Positions 33,233 through 42,630 of a stretch of 64,000 bases of DNA are shown here, in pieces. Position numbers and translations under genes: made by a program. Source of the DNA: an uncultured Eubacteriales bacterium (lineage in GTDB: Bacteria > Bacillota > Clostridia > Oscillospirales > CAG-272). Where the stretch lies: positions 186,001 through 250,000 of the forward strand of contig CAOKER010000001.1 of assembly GCA_948467545.1 (NCBI GenBank), given 5' to 3'. Under the pieces are notes generated by a model that worked only from the letters and a program-made list of their open reading frames with translations, was not told where the DNA came from and searched no databases. Numbering within the stretch: the stretch's first letter is position 1; each line of letters begins with the position of its first letter.

Positions 33233-35803
33233 TTATTTCTGTTCAAACCACGTTTTTCCGATTCCGAGCTCTACGGTCAGCGGTACCGACAGCTCAACCG
33301 CATTTTCCATTTTATCGCGGAGAATCTCGGCCGCCTTATCTGCACAGCTTTCATGAGCTTCTACAATCAGCTCATCGTGTACCTGCAGAATCAGCCTTGC
33401 GTCGATCCCGGACTCCTTCAGGGCGCGGCTTGTTTCAATCATTGCGATTTTTATAATATCGGCTGCAGTTCCCTGAATGGGACTGTTCATCGCCGCACGT
33501 TCTCCGAATGCGCGCAGTGGAGCCTTCGGACTGTGAAGCTCCGGAATATATCTTCTGCGTCCGTAAAGAGTTGTAACATATCCGAGCTGTTTGGCCCGGT
33601 CTACAATCTCATTCATGAAACGTCTGATTCCGCTGTAGTGGTCAAGATAGCTTTCTATATATTCTTTCGCCTGCCGCTTTGTCACTCCGATGTCCTGAGC
33701 AAGAGAAAAATCGCCGATTCCGTAAACGATTCCGAAATTTACCGCTTTTGCCCGCTTACGCAGTTCCGGGGTAACCGAATCCGCGGGAACGCGGAACACC
33801 TGACTCGCGGTTATCGTATGGATATCCTCTCCGCTTTTAAACGCCTCCTGCATTGCCTTGTCATCCGCCATGTGTGCCAAAACGCGCAGCTCTATCTGAG
33901 AGTAATCGGCGTCGATGAGCAGGCGGTCATCTGAGCGCGGAATGAAGTACCGCCTGAATTGTCTGCCAAGCTCGGTACGAATCGGAATATTCTGCAGATT
34001 CGGTTCTACCGAGGAAAGTCTTCCGGTGGCCGTTACATTTTGTTTAAAGCTTGTATGAATAATTCCGTTGTCGTCGGCTGCCCTGAGCAGTCCGTCCGCA
34101 TAGGTGGATTTGAGCTTTGACAACTGCCTGTAGTCGAATACCGCGCTGATTATCGGATGATACGGACGCAGCTTTTCAAGAATGTCCGCCGAAGTGGAGT
34201 AACCGCTTTTAGTTTTCTTAATCGGCGGAAGTCCGAGCTTTTCAAAGAGAATTTCTCCGAGCTGTTTGGGAGAATTTATATTGAATTCCGTATCTGCCAA
34301 AGCATAAATCTTTTTTGCGCATATATCTGCTTCTTCGCTCAGCTTTGTTCCGAACCGCGCAAGTCCGCGGCAGTCTACCTTAAAGCCGAGAAGCTCCATG
34401 TCGGCGAGTACCTGAGCGAGCGGAAGCTCGATGTCGTAGTATATGTGTTCGGTTTTTTCTTCGGCAAGCTTATCGGAAAGAGGTCCGTGCAGCATATAGA
34501 GCGCTTCCGCTTCAAATTTTCCGTAATCTTCCGCATTGCCGTCACGATATTCCTGCGGAATATCGTAGCCTACATAAACAGAAGCGATTTTTGAAAGCTC
34601 CTGAGTTACTTCTCCGGGGTTGATGACGTATGCGGCAAGCGACACGTCAAATATACCGCACCTCGGAGTTATCCCGCTTTTTCTTAAAAGCTTTATTGTG
34701 TCTTTAGAGTCATAAACGCAGAGTACTGTGTTGTCGTCAAAGATTTTCCTAATTTCATCAAGAGACGAAAAACGAATTTTCAGTCTTGTTTCTCCCCGTC
34801 TTACAAAAGCACAGCCTGCGCCGTTCGATTCGACAGCTATGCTGAGGGCGGTCAGAGCTCCGTCGTTCAGTGCGGCAGCTTCCGGAGCGCCGCATTCCTT
34901 ATATTCAAAGCTGTACTCCGATTTATCCGATGCTTCGAGAAGCGACAGACGCTTGATGAGCTTGTCAAATTCGAGTTCGCGGAAAAGAGAAAGAGTACTC
35001 TCTCTGTCGATTCCGGTATATTCAAGCTCGCAAATATCTTTATTTATAGGCGCGTTTTTCTCAATAAGAGCAAGTTTTAACGACATGTATGCGTCTTCTT
35101 TTCCTCCGCGCAGTTTTTCAACCGCCGATTTGCCGACCGGAAGCGCCAGTCCTTTATCGAGTGAATCGTAAACCGAGTCGAGAGATCCGCATTCCGCAAT
35201 CAGCTTTAAAGCGGTTTTTTCTCCGATTCCGGCAATTCCGGGAATGTTGTCCGAGCTGTCCCCCATAAGCGCTTTCACATCGACAAAGCTTGACGGAGCT
35301 ATACCGTATTTTTCGGTAAAGGCTGCTTTGTCAAACAGTTTAGTCTCGCCTGTGCCGGCAAGAAGAACATTTACATTGTCGTCTATAAGCTGAAGCGAAT
35401 CGCGGTCGCCTGTCAATATATATACCCTTGCGCCGGATTTTTCTCCGATATTTGCCATTGTTCCGAGGAGATCGTCCGCCTCATAGCCTTCAAGCTCCAG
35501 TACCTTGAATCCGAGCGATTGCATAGCCCTTTTGGCATACGGCAGCTGCTCGGCAAGTTCGTCGGGCATTCCGTGTCTTGCGGCCTTATATCCTTTATAC
35601 ATTTTGTGCCTGAAGGTCGGCGCTCTCATGTCGAATGCTACGGCAGCATAGTCGGGTGAAAGCTCTTCTATTTTGGGAAGCAGTATGGTTATCATACCGT
35701 ATACCGCGCCGGTATGAATACCCGTGGAAGAAACGAGAGGAGGCATTCCGAAGAAAGCTCGGTTAAGTATACTGTTTCCATCGATTATAAGCATATTTTT
35801 CAT
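33233..35803 (-). CDS. polA: DNA polymerase I
   Basis: 856 residues. An N-terminal 5'-3' exonuclease (1-~290: DGNSILNRAFFG, EGYEADDLLG, GDSSDNIPGI) and a C-terminal family A polymerase (~490-856: RLSSVEPNLQNIPIRTELGR, DADYSQIELRVLAH, RAKAVNFGIVYGI, QVHDELIVEA) are intact. The middle 3'-5' exonuclease domain has lost its DxE metal ligands (LTALSIAVES where FDTET would be), so proofreading is expected to be absent, as in many Firmicute PolA. It works in repair and Okazaki-fragment processing. Confidence 0.97.
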   Translation of the reverse strand: MKNMLIIDGNSILNRAFFGMPPLVSSTGIHTGAVYGMITILLPKIEELSPDYAAVAFDMRAPTFRHKMYKGYKAARHGMPDELAEQLPYAKRAMQSLGFKVLELEGYEADDLLGTMANIGEKSGARVYILTGDRDSLQLIDDNVNVLLAGTGETKLFDKAAFTEKYGIAPSSFVDVKALMGDSSDNIPGIAGIGEKTALKLIAECGSLDSVYDSLDKGLALPVGKSAVEKLRGGKEDAYMSLKLALIEKNAPINKDICELEYTGIDRESTLSLFRELEFDKLIKRLSLLEASDKSEYSFEYKECGAPEAAALNDGALTALSIAVESNGAGCAFVRRGETRLKIRFSSLDEIRKIFDDNTVLCVYDSKDTIKLLRKSGITPRCGIFDVSLAAYVINPGEVTQELSKIASVYVGYDIPQEYRDGNAEDYGKFEAEALYMLHGPLSDKLAEEKTEHIYYDIELPLAQVLADMELLGFKVDCRGLARFGTKLSEEADICAKKIYALADTEFNINSPKQLGEILFEKLGLPPIKKTKSGYSTSADILEKLRPYHPIISAVFDYRQLSKLKSTYADGLLRAADDNGIIHTSFKQNVTATGRLSSVEPNLQNIPIRTELGRQFRRYFIPRSDDRLLIDADYSQIELRVLAHMADDKAMQEAFKSGEDIHTITASQVFRVPADSVTPELRKRAKAVNFGIVYGIGDFSLAQDIGVTKRQAKEYIESYLDHYSGIRRFMNEIVDRAKQLGYVTTLYGRRRYIPELHSPKAPLRAFGERAAMNSPIQGTAADIIKIAMIETSRALKESGIDARLILQVHDELIVEAHESCADKAAEILRDKMENAVELSVPLTVELGIGKTWFEQK

Positions 35804-35968
35804 ATATAAATACCCCGTGCCGCCCGTCGGCGGTTAAAAAGACAGATTAATGCGTATCAGCGCGGATCACAATGCACCGTTTTCACGCTCTGTTTGCGCC
35901 TGCACAAATGCAAAGAAAGGTATATTAATGAAAATGTAAAATTTTATTCTGCATTTGCAGGTTTGCTA

Positions 35969-35998
35969 TTGATTTATTCATTCATTGTGTAGTATAAT
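35969..35998 (+). promoter_or_regulatory. sigma-A-like promoter of the NYN gene leader
   Basis: TTGATT (35969-35974), 18-bp spacer, TATAAT (35993-35998). It starts the structured leader that follows. Confidence 0.75.
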
Positions 35999-36003
35999 AA
36001 AAA

Positions 36004-36106
36004 GGACAGGATGCCCGAAGCCTTGTCGTTTGAGAGCGAAAAGCCCGCTGTCTCGGCATTTAGGGAGGATTGCCCTTTGTCGGGAAAATGGAGGAGCCCC
36101 TTGTCC
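36004..36106 (+). ncRNA. candidate structured leader RNA (unrecognised)
   Basis: Just after a -10 box the sequence can fold into a closed multi-stem RNA. P1 is GGACAGG (36004-36010) with CCTTGTCC (36099-36106, one bulge). P2 is CCCGA (36014-36018) with TCGGG (36080-36084). P3 is GAGAGCG with CGC-TG-TCTC (36032-36054). P4 is AGGG/CCCT (36062-36076). A second CCTTGTC (36021-36027) could compete for the 5' strand, suggesting a switch. It matches no riboswitch or small RNA consensus I know. It may be a cis-regulator of the NYN gene. Confidence 0.4.
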
Positions 36107-36162
36107 GAACAAAGCTTTTGCTCTTGAAAGTATATTATTTGCAGAAAGGAGGAAGAGATACA

Positions 36163-37731
36163 ATTTTCAGTATATTCAGTAAAAACAGTGTGCCGCGAAA
36201 TTCAAAGCCTTCCGCGATAGCTTTTGTCGATTACGAGCATTGGTATATATCCATGTATCGAATGTATCATCAAAAACCGGATATCAGACAATGGAGAAGC
36301 GCGATTTCCGAACTTTACGATGTTCATGATATTCTGTTTTTCGGAGATTTTTCAAATCCGTCGCTTCGAGCCGAAATTTCAAAAATCCGAGAAATTTCAA
36401 GCAGTATAATTGAGACTCAAAATGCATCTTCATATCACAAAAAGGATTATACCGATTTTATAATGCTGGATCATATCTATCAGCGCGCAATAACATACGG
36501 CGACAATACAGATGTGTTTATTATTTTCTCAGGCGACGGTCACTTCAGCTCGGCTGCAAGCTTTCTTGTCAACCGATGCGGAAAAACCGTTGCTGTTTAC
36601 GGAATACGCGATTGTTTCAGTATGCAGTTGAAGAATACTGCGAGCATAACCGTCGAGTGGCCTCCACTCGATTCAATTTCGGATAGCGAAAGTTTAACTG
36701 CCGAGATTGCTTTGAACAACGGCGGAAACCGCAATAATTTGTCTGCGGATGTGACAGAGAATAAGATATCACGTTCATCCTTGGAAAACGCCGAGTCTAA
36801 AGCGGGCGGTGAGATTAAGTCAGACAGCGAACTCAAAGCAAACGGTGTTCTTAAAGCAAGCGGTAAATATGAAGCAAGCAGCGGGGCTGCGGCAAACAGT
36901 AAATCCAAAGTAAACAATACTCCCAAAGAAGGCGATAAGTCTGAAGCAGGCGGTGGGACTGTGTTAAACGGCAAATCCAAAGTAAACAGAGCTCCCAAAG
37001 CGAACGGTAAGTCCGAAGCAAACGGAAACCCTAAAGCCGTCATCTCTTATGCTTCGGCCGGGAGAAACAAAGCTGTGGATCGGACTGCGGACAGCAAATC
37101 TAAAACCGGCGTCAGAATGACGAAACCCGACGGTACAAACTTTTCAACATCTGTTCGATCCGAGCAAAAAGAGACTACAGACGGAAATAACGGTATTGTT
37201 TCCGAGATTGCCGACTATGATAATAAAAACTCTGCCGGCAGTACGAACGGCGGAAAGGTTAAAAAACGATTGGCCGCGGAAAACAATGATTTCCGCAGCG
37301 GAGCAAATGCAAAAAAAACGCAGGGAAAAAGCGGAAAAGAAAACAACAGTGTAATTATTCGGAAAAAGGCGGAAATCGCTCCGCGGATTTTGAAGGCTGA
37401 TGAAAATACTCAGGAGAAAAAACTCGGGTTGAAACAGGAGAATGGCTCAGAAGCTGAGCCTGACGATATTTTTACTTCGTATTATAAAGATATTTTGACA
37501 AACATCAGATTTCTTGAAAGAAACAATATCGGAAAAATGCAGATGAAATATACATTTGGGGGAACGGTGGATTCGGTATCCGAATATTACGGGGTTGACC
37601 GCGACATGGTTTCCGTTGCACTTGACCGTCTGTGCGACAGAGGATATATAGAGACAGCCGGAGGAATGCTGAAAAGCTCAAAGACGTTTACGGTCAACTG
37701 GGATAAGGCTGTTAAGGATAAGCTTATCTGA
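36163..37731 (+). CDS. NYN-domain protein with long low-complexity linker
   Basis: About 522 residues. An N-terminal NYN (PIN-like nuclease) domain at ~13-155 shows AFVDYEHWY, the Asp-rich DYTDFIMLDHIYQ and FIIFSGDGHFSSAASFL, so RNA cleavage is plausible. A ~260-residue linker follows, made of imperfect Lys/Ala/Asn/Gly/Ser units (LKANG, LKASG, SKVN, PKANGKSEANG). The last ~80 residues resemble a winged helix (YYGVDRDMVSVALDRLCDRGYIE). AAAGGAGG (36145-36152) is followed at ten bases by an in-frame ATT (36163), not ATG, GTG or TTG; a TTG at 36070 is in frame but poorly placed. The start is therefore uncertain. Confidence 0.75.
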   Translation: MFSIFSKNSVPRNSKPSAIAFVDYEHWYISMYRMYHQKPDIRQWRSAISELYDVHDILFFGDFSNPSLRAEISKIREISSSIIETQNASSYHKKDYTDFIMLDHIYQRAITYGDNTDVFIIFSGDGHFSSAASFLVNRCGKTVAVYGIRDCFSMQLKNTASITVEWPPLDSISDSESLTAEIALNNGGNRNNLSADVTENKISRSSLENAESKAGGEIKSDSELKANGVLKASGKYEASSGAAANSKSKVNNTPKEGDKSEAGGGTVLNGKSKVNRAPKANGKSEANGNPKAVISYASAGRNKAVDRTADSKSKTGVRMTKPDGTNFSTSVRSEQKETTDGNNGIVSEIADYDNKNSAGSTNGGKVKKRLAAENNDFRSGANAKKTQGKSGKENNSVIIRKKAEIAPRILKADENTQEKKLGLKQENGSEAEPDDIFTSYYKDILTNIRFLERNNIGKMQMKYTFGGTVDSVSEYYGVDRDMVSVALDRLCDRGYIETAGGMLKSSKTFTVNWDKAVKDKLI

Positions 37732-37774
37732 ACGCAGTTCTGTAACAGACATAATGGAAGTAATTGTTATCGGC

Positions 37775-38614
37775 TTATCTGTCGGACGGCTTTTTTGAAA
37801 ATATCGTTCCAATCAGAAAACGCGGAAGCGCCAGCATACGGAAAAATCTTGACGGCTGTGCAATCAAGCGATAGAGCCATTCGAGACCGAGCTTAATGAA
37901 GATTTTCGGCGCGCGTTTTACGGTTCCTGCCATTACATCGAGTGTGCCGCCGAAGCCGCAGCATAGTTTGACTCCGAGTTCATTCTTGTGTTCAAACATA
38001 AATACTTCCTGTTTCGGAGCACCTAGGCAGACATAAAGAATATCAGCGCCGCTGTCATGAATTCGGGCAATGACGGCGGCCTCGTCTTTGATATATCCGT
38101 CGCAGGTGCCGGCGATTTTAAGTCCGGGATATTTTTCGGCGGCTTTCGAGGCGGCAATATCTGCGATTGCGTCGGATTCCTCACTTTTCGGTTTTCCGCC
38201 GTAAAAGAAAACGTTGTAGCCCTCGTTTGCCGCTTTCTGCAGAATACCGTCAGCGACCTCAACTCCTGCTACCTTTCCTTTTGTCAGCGGCGTTCCGAGA
38301 ATTTTTGAGGCGAGTATTATACCTATGCCGTCCGGTATGATTATATCGGCTCCGGCTATTATCTCATAGTATTTGTTCTGTTCGATACAGAGCTGAACAA
38401 TTTCAGAATTGGGCGTGTGGAGGATTGCCGCGCTGCCGTCGCTTTTCGGATGCCGTACAAAGTCCATGCATTTTTCGACTGCTTCATCGTAGTTTACGCT
38501 GTCAAACGGAATTCCGCGTATGTCGATTCTTTTGTTCGGAATTCGGGTTTCTGTGCTTTTGATTTCACTCATGTCTGAATTTATCCTGCTACCTTTCATG
38601 TTCGGCAAAGTCAT
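37775..38614 (-). CDS. WecG/TagA/CpsF-family glycosyltransferase (GT26)
   Basis: 279-residue GT26 enzyme of the type that adds N-acetylmannosamine to undecaprenyl-PP-GlcNAc in teichoic acid or other surface-polymer synthesis. Motifs are HTPNSEIV, ADIIIPDGIGIILASKILG, FFYGGKPK and LYVCLGAPKQEVFM, plus the basic C-terminal membrane-association part (RAPKIFIKLGLEWLYRL). No other teichoic-acid gene is adjacent. The start at 38614 is not strongly supported; the ATG at 38572 is the alternative. Confidence 0.9.
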   Translation of the reverse strand: MTLPNMKGSRINSDMSEIKSTETRIPNKRIDIRGIPFDSVNYDEAVEKCMDFVRHPKSDGSAAILHTPNSEIVQLCIEQNKYYEIIAGADIIIPDGIGIILASKILGTPLTKGKVAGVEVADGILQKAANEGYNVFFYGGKPKSEESDAIADIAASKAAEKYPGLKIAGTCDGYIKDEAAVIARIHDSGADILYVCLGAPKQEVFMFEHKNELGVKLCCGFGGTLDVMAGTVKRAPKIFIKLGLEWLYRLIAQPSRFFRMLALPRFLIGTIFSKKPSDR

Positions 38615-38747
38615 ATCTGATTTTGGCTCAGAATGTTTAGCTTTTTAATATATTATTCCAAAGTATAACACAAAATTAATATTTTGTAAAGTATATAATG
38701 CAATCCGCAATGCATGAGAAAATAAAATTATAGAGGAAAAACGATAT

Positions 38748-39197
38748 ATGAAACACGTTGAAATATATACCGACGGAGCCTGTAAGGGGAATCCTGGTCC
38801 GGGAGGGTGGAGCGCGATTGTCGTATACGGAAGTGCCGAAAAGGAGCTTTCGGGAGGCGAGGCGCGTACTACGAATAACCGTATGGAGCTGACCGGGGCA
38901 ATTTCAGGGCTTGGCGCTCTTAAGGAGCCGTGTGAGGTTACTCTGTACTCGGATTCCAAATACCTTGTTGACGCTGTTAATTTGGGGTGGGCGCGTACAT
39001 GGAAGTCGCGCGGATGGGTAAAAGCAGATAAAAAGCCGGCGCTGAATACGGATTTGTGGCAGACGCTGCTTGATCTTCTGGCAGTACACAAAGTTACGTT
39101 CGTCTGGGTAAAGGGACATGCCGGGCACAGCTATAACGAACGCTGTGACGAGCTTGCCGCAGCTGAAGCCGAAAAGTATCTGAAAAAAGAAGATTAA
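38748..39197 (+). CDS. rnhA: ribonuclease HI
   Basis: 149-residue RNase HI, which cuts RNA in RNA-DNA hybrids. The DEDD metal ligands are visible in [33 protein letters not shown] and [12 protein letters not shown] precedes the ATG. Normal length; no hybrid-binding extension. Followed after 73 bp by the NUDIX gene. Confidence 0.96.
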   Translation: MKHVEIYTDGACKGNPGPGGWSAIVVYGSAEKELSGGEARTTNNRMELTGAISGLGALKEPCEVTLYSDSKYLVDAVNLGWARTWKSRGWVKADKKPALNTDLWQTLLDLLAVHKVTFVWVKGHAGHSYNERCDELAAAEAEKYLKKED

Positions 39198-39270
39198 CAA
39201 ATAAGTGAAAGGAGACCTTTGTCGGCAGGAGTGAGTAAAACTTTGCTGACAAGGGTGGGTGAAAATATTT

Positions 39271-39855
39271 ATGGGGCTTTTCAAAGATACCGAATTAAAT
39301 GAAAAAATGCTGTCGTCAGAGATAGTATATGACGGACAGCTTCTGCATGTATATAAGGATACCGTCGTGCTTCCGAACGGCGCCGAGTCGAGGCGCGAGT
39401 ATATAAAGCATGTCGGAGCCGTCTGCATTGTAGCTCTCGACGATAGCGGAAATGTTGTAATCGAACGTCAGTTTCGGTATCCTGTCGGACGTGTTGTAAC
39501 GGAGATTCCTGCCGGAAAGCTTGATGAAAGGGGAGAAAATCCCCTTTTTGCGGCCAAGCGTGAACTGCTTGAAGAGACGGGAATAACGGCCGGCGAATAC
39601 AAATATCTCGGGCCTTTTTATCCGAGCTGTGCGTATTCCGATGAGGTTATACATATGTATCTGGCAGAATCTCTTCATTACGGAGAGCGCGAGCTTGATG
39701 ACGACGAGTTTTTGAATGTCGAGCTTATTCCGCTCGAAGAGCTTGTGTCTATGATTCTGAGCGGTGAGATTGCCGACGGTAAGACTCAGGCAGCGGTAAT
39801 GCGCGTGTGGAACGAGCTTAGTTCCGAACGGAAAAAAACGTGCCGTGATTGCTGA
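39271..39855 (+). CDS. NUDIX hydrolase, ADP-ribose pyrophosphatase type
   Basis: 194 residues. The Nudix box lies in AGKLDERGENPLFAAKRELLEETG, and the Pro some 15 residues on (LGPFYPSCAYSDE) is typical of ADP-ribose pyrophosphatases, which split ADP-ribose into AMP and ribose-5-phosphate. ATG 39271 fits AAGGGTGG upstream; a GTG at 39259 abuts that site. Ends at a shared terminator with hom. Confidence 0.9.
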   Translation: MGLFKDTELNEKMLSSEIVYDGQLLHVYKDTVVLPNGAESRREYIKHVGAVCIVALDDSGNVVIERQFRYPVGRVVTEIPAGKLDERGENPLFAAKRELLEETGITAGEYKYLGPFYPSCAYSDEVIHMYLAESLHYGERELDDDEFLNVELIPLEELVSMILSGEIADGKTQAAVMRVWNELSSERKKTCRDC

Positions 39856-39856
39856 C

Positions 39857-39933
39857 AAAAAAGAGTCTGCGAAGCCCTAAAGCTTTGGAAGCGGTATGCT
39901 TTGAAGCTTTGGAATGTTTTCGCAGACTTTTTT
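39857..39933. terminator. bidirectional terminator between NUDIX gene and hom
   Basis: A ten-pair stem AGTCTGCGAA / TTCGCAGACT with A6 and T6 flanks, serving the converging genes on both sides. The ~45-base loop contains a direct repeat of AAGCTTTGGAA. Confidence 0.85.
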
Positions 39934-39957
39934 ATTTTATTTCCGATTAAGGCAGTG

Positions 39958-41037
39958 TTAGTCTTCAAATACCGGAGTACCGAGAACCGCAGCGGTTTCC
40001 TTAATAATTTTATCGGGGAGTTTTTCTTCGTATGCCTCCGGCGCACGGTCGAAGCGGAGAGTTTCATCCGGAGCAAAACTGTCGCCGCGTGCTATTATAT
40101 CCGCAATGTCGGAAACAACAGCGCTTGCGGTTGGGAATTTTCCCGCGCCCTTGCCGTAAAGCATAATGTCATCGGAGTAATTTCCGTGAATAAGTACAGC
40201 GTTGAAAACATCGTCGACTCCCGAAAGCGGATTTTCATTTTTTACGGCATAAGGTGCGACTTCAAGATGAATTTTACCGCCGTCGAGTAAAACGGCACGG
40301 CCGATAAGGCGTATATGAGCACCGTTTTGTTCGGCATATTTTATATGCTCAGGCGTTATATCGCGTATTCCGCGGGTTTTAACTTTTTCCATAGGGATGA
40401 GCTTGCCGAATGCAATAGCGGCGAGGATGCAAATTTTTCTGCAGGCGTCAAAACCGTCTACATCTGCGCTCGGGTTTGCCTCCGCGTAGCCTAATTTCTG
40501 CGCATCCTTAAGGGCGGTTTCGTAGTCGATATTTTCTTTACCCATACGGGAGAGAATATAATTTGTCGTTCCGTTGAGGATAGCGTTGATTTCCGTCACT
40601 TTATTTGAGGTTACGATTGAGTGCATGAGAGGAGATATTACCGGAATTCCGCCTCCCACGCTTGCTTCAAATCGGTATCTGACATGGTTTTCCTCGGCGA
40701 GCCTGAGCAGCTCATCTCCGAATTTCTCGACTACCTCTTTATTTGAGGTTACTACACTTTTGCCGGCGCGCAGAGCTGCGGCTGAAAAATCATATGCCGG
40801 GTGGGCGCCGCCGAGCATTTCGGCTACTATGGAAACATCGGGATCATTTTCGATTATTTTAAAGTCATGTATGACGCGGTCTCCGAGCGGATCGTCAGGA
40901 AACTCACGCAGATCAAGTATGTATTTTATGTTTACCCTTTGACCGAGTCTTTTTTCAAGATTTTCAAGATTACCGGTAAGAACCTGCGCCGTGCCGTTTC
41001 CTACCGTGCCGTAACCGAGAATTGCTACATTAACCAT
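39958..41037 (-). CDS. hom: homoserine dehydrogenase without ACT domain
   Basis: 359-residue NAD(P)H-dependent enzyme reducing aspartate semialdehyde to homoserine on the way to threonine and methionine. Nucleotide fold VAILGYGTVGNGTAQVL at the N-terminus; catalytic region NAILNGTTNYILSRM and GYAEANPSADVDGFDACRKICILA. The usual C-terminal ACT domain (~75 residues) for threonine feedback is missing. ATG 41037 follows GAAAGGACATTC; a frame open to 41094 adds 19 unsupported residues. The preceding pathway enzyme, Asd, is at 47374-48468. Confidence 0.95.
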   Translation of the reverse strand: MVNVAILGYGTVGNGTAQVLTGNLENLEKRLGQRVNIKYILDLREFPDDPLGDRVIHDFKIIENDPDVSIVAEMLGGAHPAYDFSAAALRAGKSVVTSNKEVVEKFGDELLRLAEENHVRYRFEASVGGGIPVISPLMHSIVTSNKVTEINAILNGTTNYILSRMGKENIDYETALKDAQKLGYAEANPSADVDGFDACRKICILAAIAFGKLIPMEKVKTRGIRDITPEHIKYAEQNGAHIRLIGRAVLLDGGKIHLEVAPYAVKNENPLSGVDDVFNAVLIHGNYSDDIMLYGKGAGKFPTASAVVSDIADIIARGDSFAPDETLRFDRAPEAYEEKLPDKIIKETAAVLGTPVFED

Positions 41038-41283
41038 CTTAAGAATGTCCTTTCTTTTTTTGAAAAATATCTGACCGGATGAAGCAGTTTTCATTTAATA
41101 AGACGCAAAACGCCGTGATGAAGCGATTGATTCGGAGGCGGATTGTACCGCAAAAATATAGCGAAACAGCCACCATGGAAGCGGGAACATCTTGCTTTTG
41201 GTTATAATACTGCTTAATTGAAAATATTTGAATATATTGGAAAAGCTTCGAATAACAGCTTCTCTGCAGTGACAGCTTTGCGC

Positions 41284-42549
41284 TCAGTTTTCCGTAAAAT
41301 AGAGCTTGAACAGAACTGCGTCCGAAAATGCTGAAATTTTGGTTACATCGGCCACTTCGATAATTTTTTTACCGCCTTCGTCTCCGTATTCCGCAATTTT
41401 ACCGTTTACGGTGCGTATGGCTGACAGCATCGAATTGTAAACGGTGTCGGACTGCGGAGAAAATTCCGTGTATAATTCTCCGTATCGTGTTTCGTTTGAG
41501 ACGGCGTTTTCTATCTGTCTGACAAGCAGTGCCGTCAGCTCCTCCTCGCTGTCTGCTGTTAATCCTGCCGTTTCATAGTAATTGAATTCATTATCCGAAT
41601 GGGGAATTACCGCGTCGTCCCTCGGAATATGACTCGCGAAAATTTCTTCATAGCTCAGGTTAAAGTAGGTATGAAATGCAAACGAGGGATCATCCTGAAT
41701 ATCCGGATCGTCTCGGAATACGTTAGTATAATAGTACGATCCGTCTGCATGAACGAGATTCCAGAAAATAAGCCACGGTTCTTCTTCGGTTGATGTCGGA
41801 ACTGTTCTCCCGCTGACAAGGGTACTGTATATTCCGACTTTTGACAGAAGCAGCTGAAAGGCCTGAGCGTAACCGTCACTGTACGCCTCTCCAAGCACCA
41901 ATGCTCCGTATGCGGTTCCGAAAAGCCCTGCCTTTTCGCTTGTGTCCTGTTTTATGCCGCATACGCCGACGAGTGCGTCGTGCAGGTATAGTTCCTTTTC
42001 AATATCATCTTTAATATCATCGGAAAATTGTCCGCCGGTTTTCATACCGTCCGTTATTTCCTTTGCCCTTTCATCGAGCTCGGTTTTCATCGCGTCGATA
42101 ATATTCGGCGCGGCAAAGTATGCCATTTTAACCATGCTTCTGTGAGATGAAACCTTGAGTTCAATGCTGTCGAAGTCAACATAGAATAGGTCGGGGTTTT
42201 CAGATTTGAGATATCTGTTTACAAGCTCGATATCGCTGCTGTCGTATGAGTAAGGAAGACTGTCGGAGTATTCTGCGCAGACAGCGGCCGCGTCTGCGAT
42301 TGCGGCGTACAGATTCTTTTGCTTCAGGGAGAGGGCATTATAGTAAAGAAGATTGACGTCATATGCGCCCGATTTGCTTTCGGAGCCTGAATTCTCTATA
42401 AGAGCTCCCACTTCAATGCATGCCTTAATGCCGAAAACAAAAACAGCGGTCACGGCAAACAGTGAAATAATGCGCAGCAAAAGCGGTTTGTTTTTAATCT
42501 CGGCGCACAGCTGCCTGCAGCTTTTGATTATTTTCTGAAAAATGTGCAT
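41284..42549 (-). CDS. membrane-anchored transglutaminase-like protein with degenerate active site
   Basis: 421 residues. An N-terminal membrane helix (~24-47) anchors a large extracytoplasmic domain. The middle matches the transglutaminase-like fold (IEKELYLHDALVGVCG, LGEAYSDGYAQAFQLLLSKVGI, WNLVHADGSYYYTNVFRDD). In active relatives the second segment reads VCxGYA and the third HxWN. Here the Cys is Ser (AYSDGYA) and the His before WN is lost (LIFWN). So it is probably not an enzyme but a binding or scaffold protein. ATG 42549 follows GAAAGG. Repeat copy 3 lies just upstream. Confidence 0.75.
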   Translation of the reverse strand: MHIFQKIIKSCRQLCAEIKNKPLLLRIISLFAVTAVFVFGIKACIEVGALIENSGSESKSGAYDVNLLYYNALSLKQKNLYAAIADAAAVCAEYSDSLPYSYDSSDIELVNRYLKSENPDLFYVDFDSIELKVSSHRSMVKMAYFAAPNIIDAMKTELDERAKEITDGMKTGGQFSDDIKDDIEKELYLHDALVGVCGIKQDTSEKAGLFGTAYGALVLGEAYSDGYAQAFQLLLSKVGIYSTLVSGRTVPTSTEEEPWLIFWNLVHADGSYYYTNVFRDDPDIQDDPSFAFHTYFNLSYEEIFASHIPRDDAVIPHSDNEFNYYETAGLTADSEEELTALLVRQIENAVSNETRYGELYTEFSPQSDTVYNSMLSAIRTVNGKIAEYGDEGGKKIIEVADVTKISAFSDAVLFKLYFTEN

Positions 42550-42630
42550 AAAAGACCTTTCTTCCGATAAATCCCCATGTATCATTTTTTTGATTATACC
42601 ATGAAATTCGGGCAAACCGCAATGTTTCAA

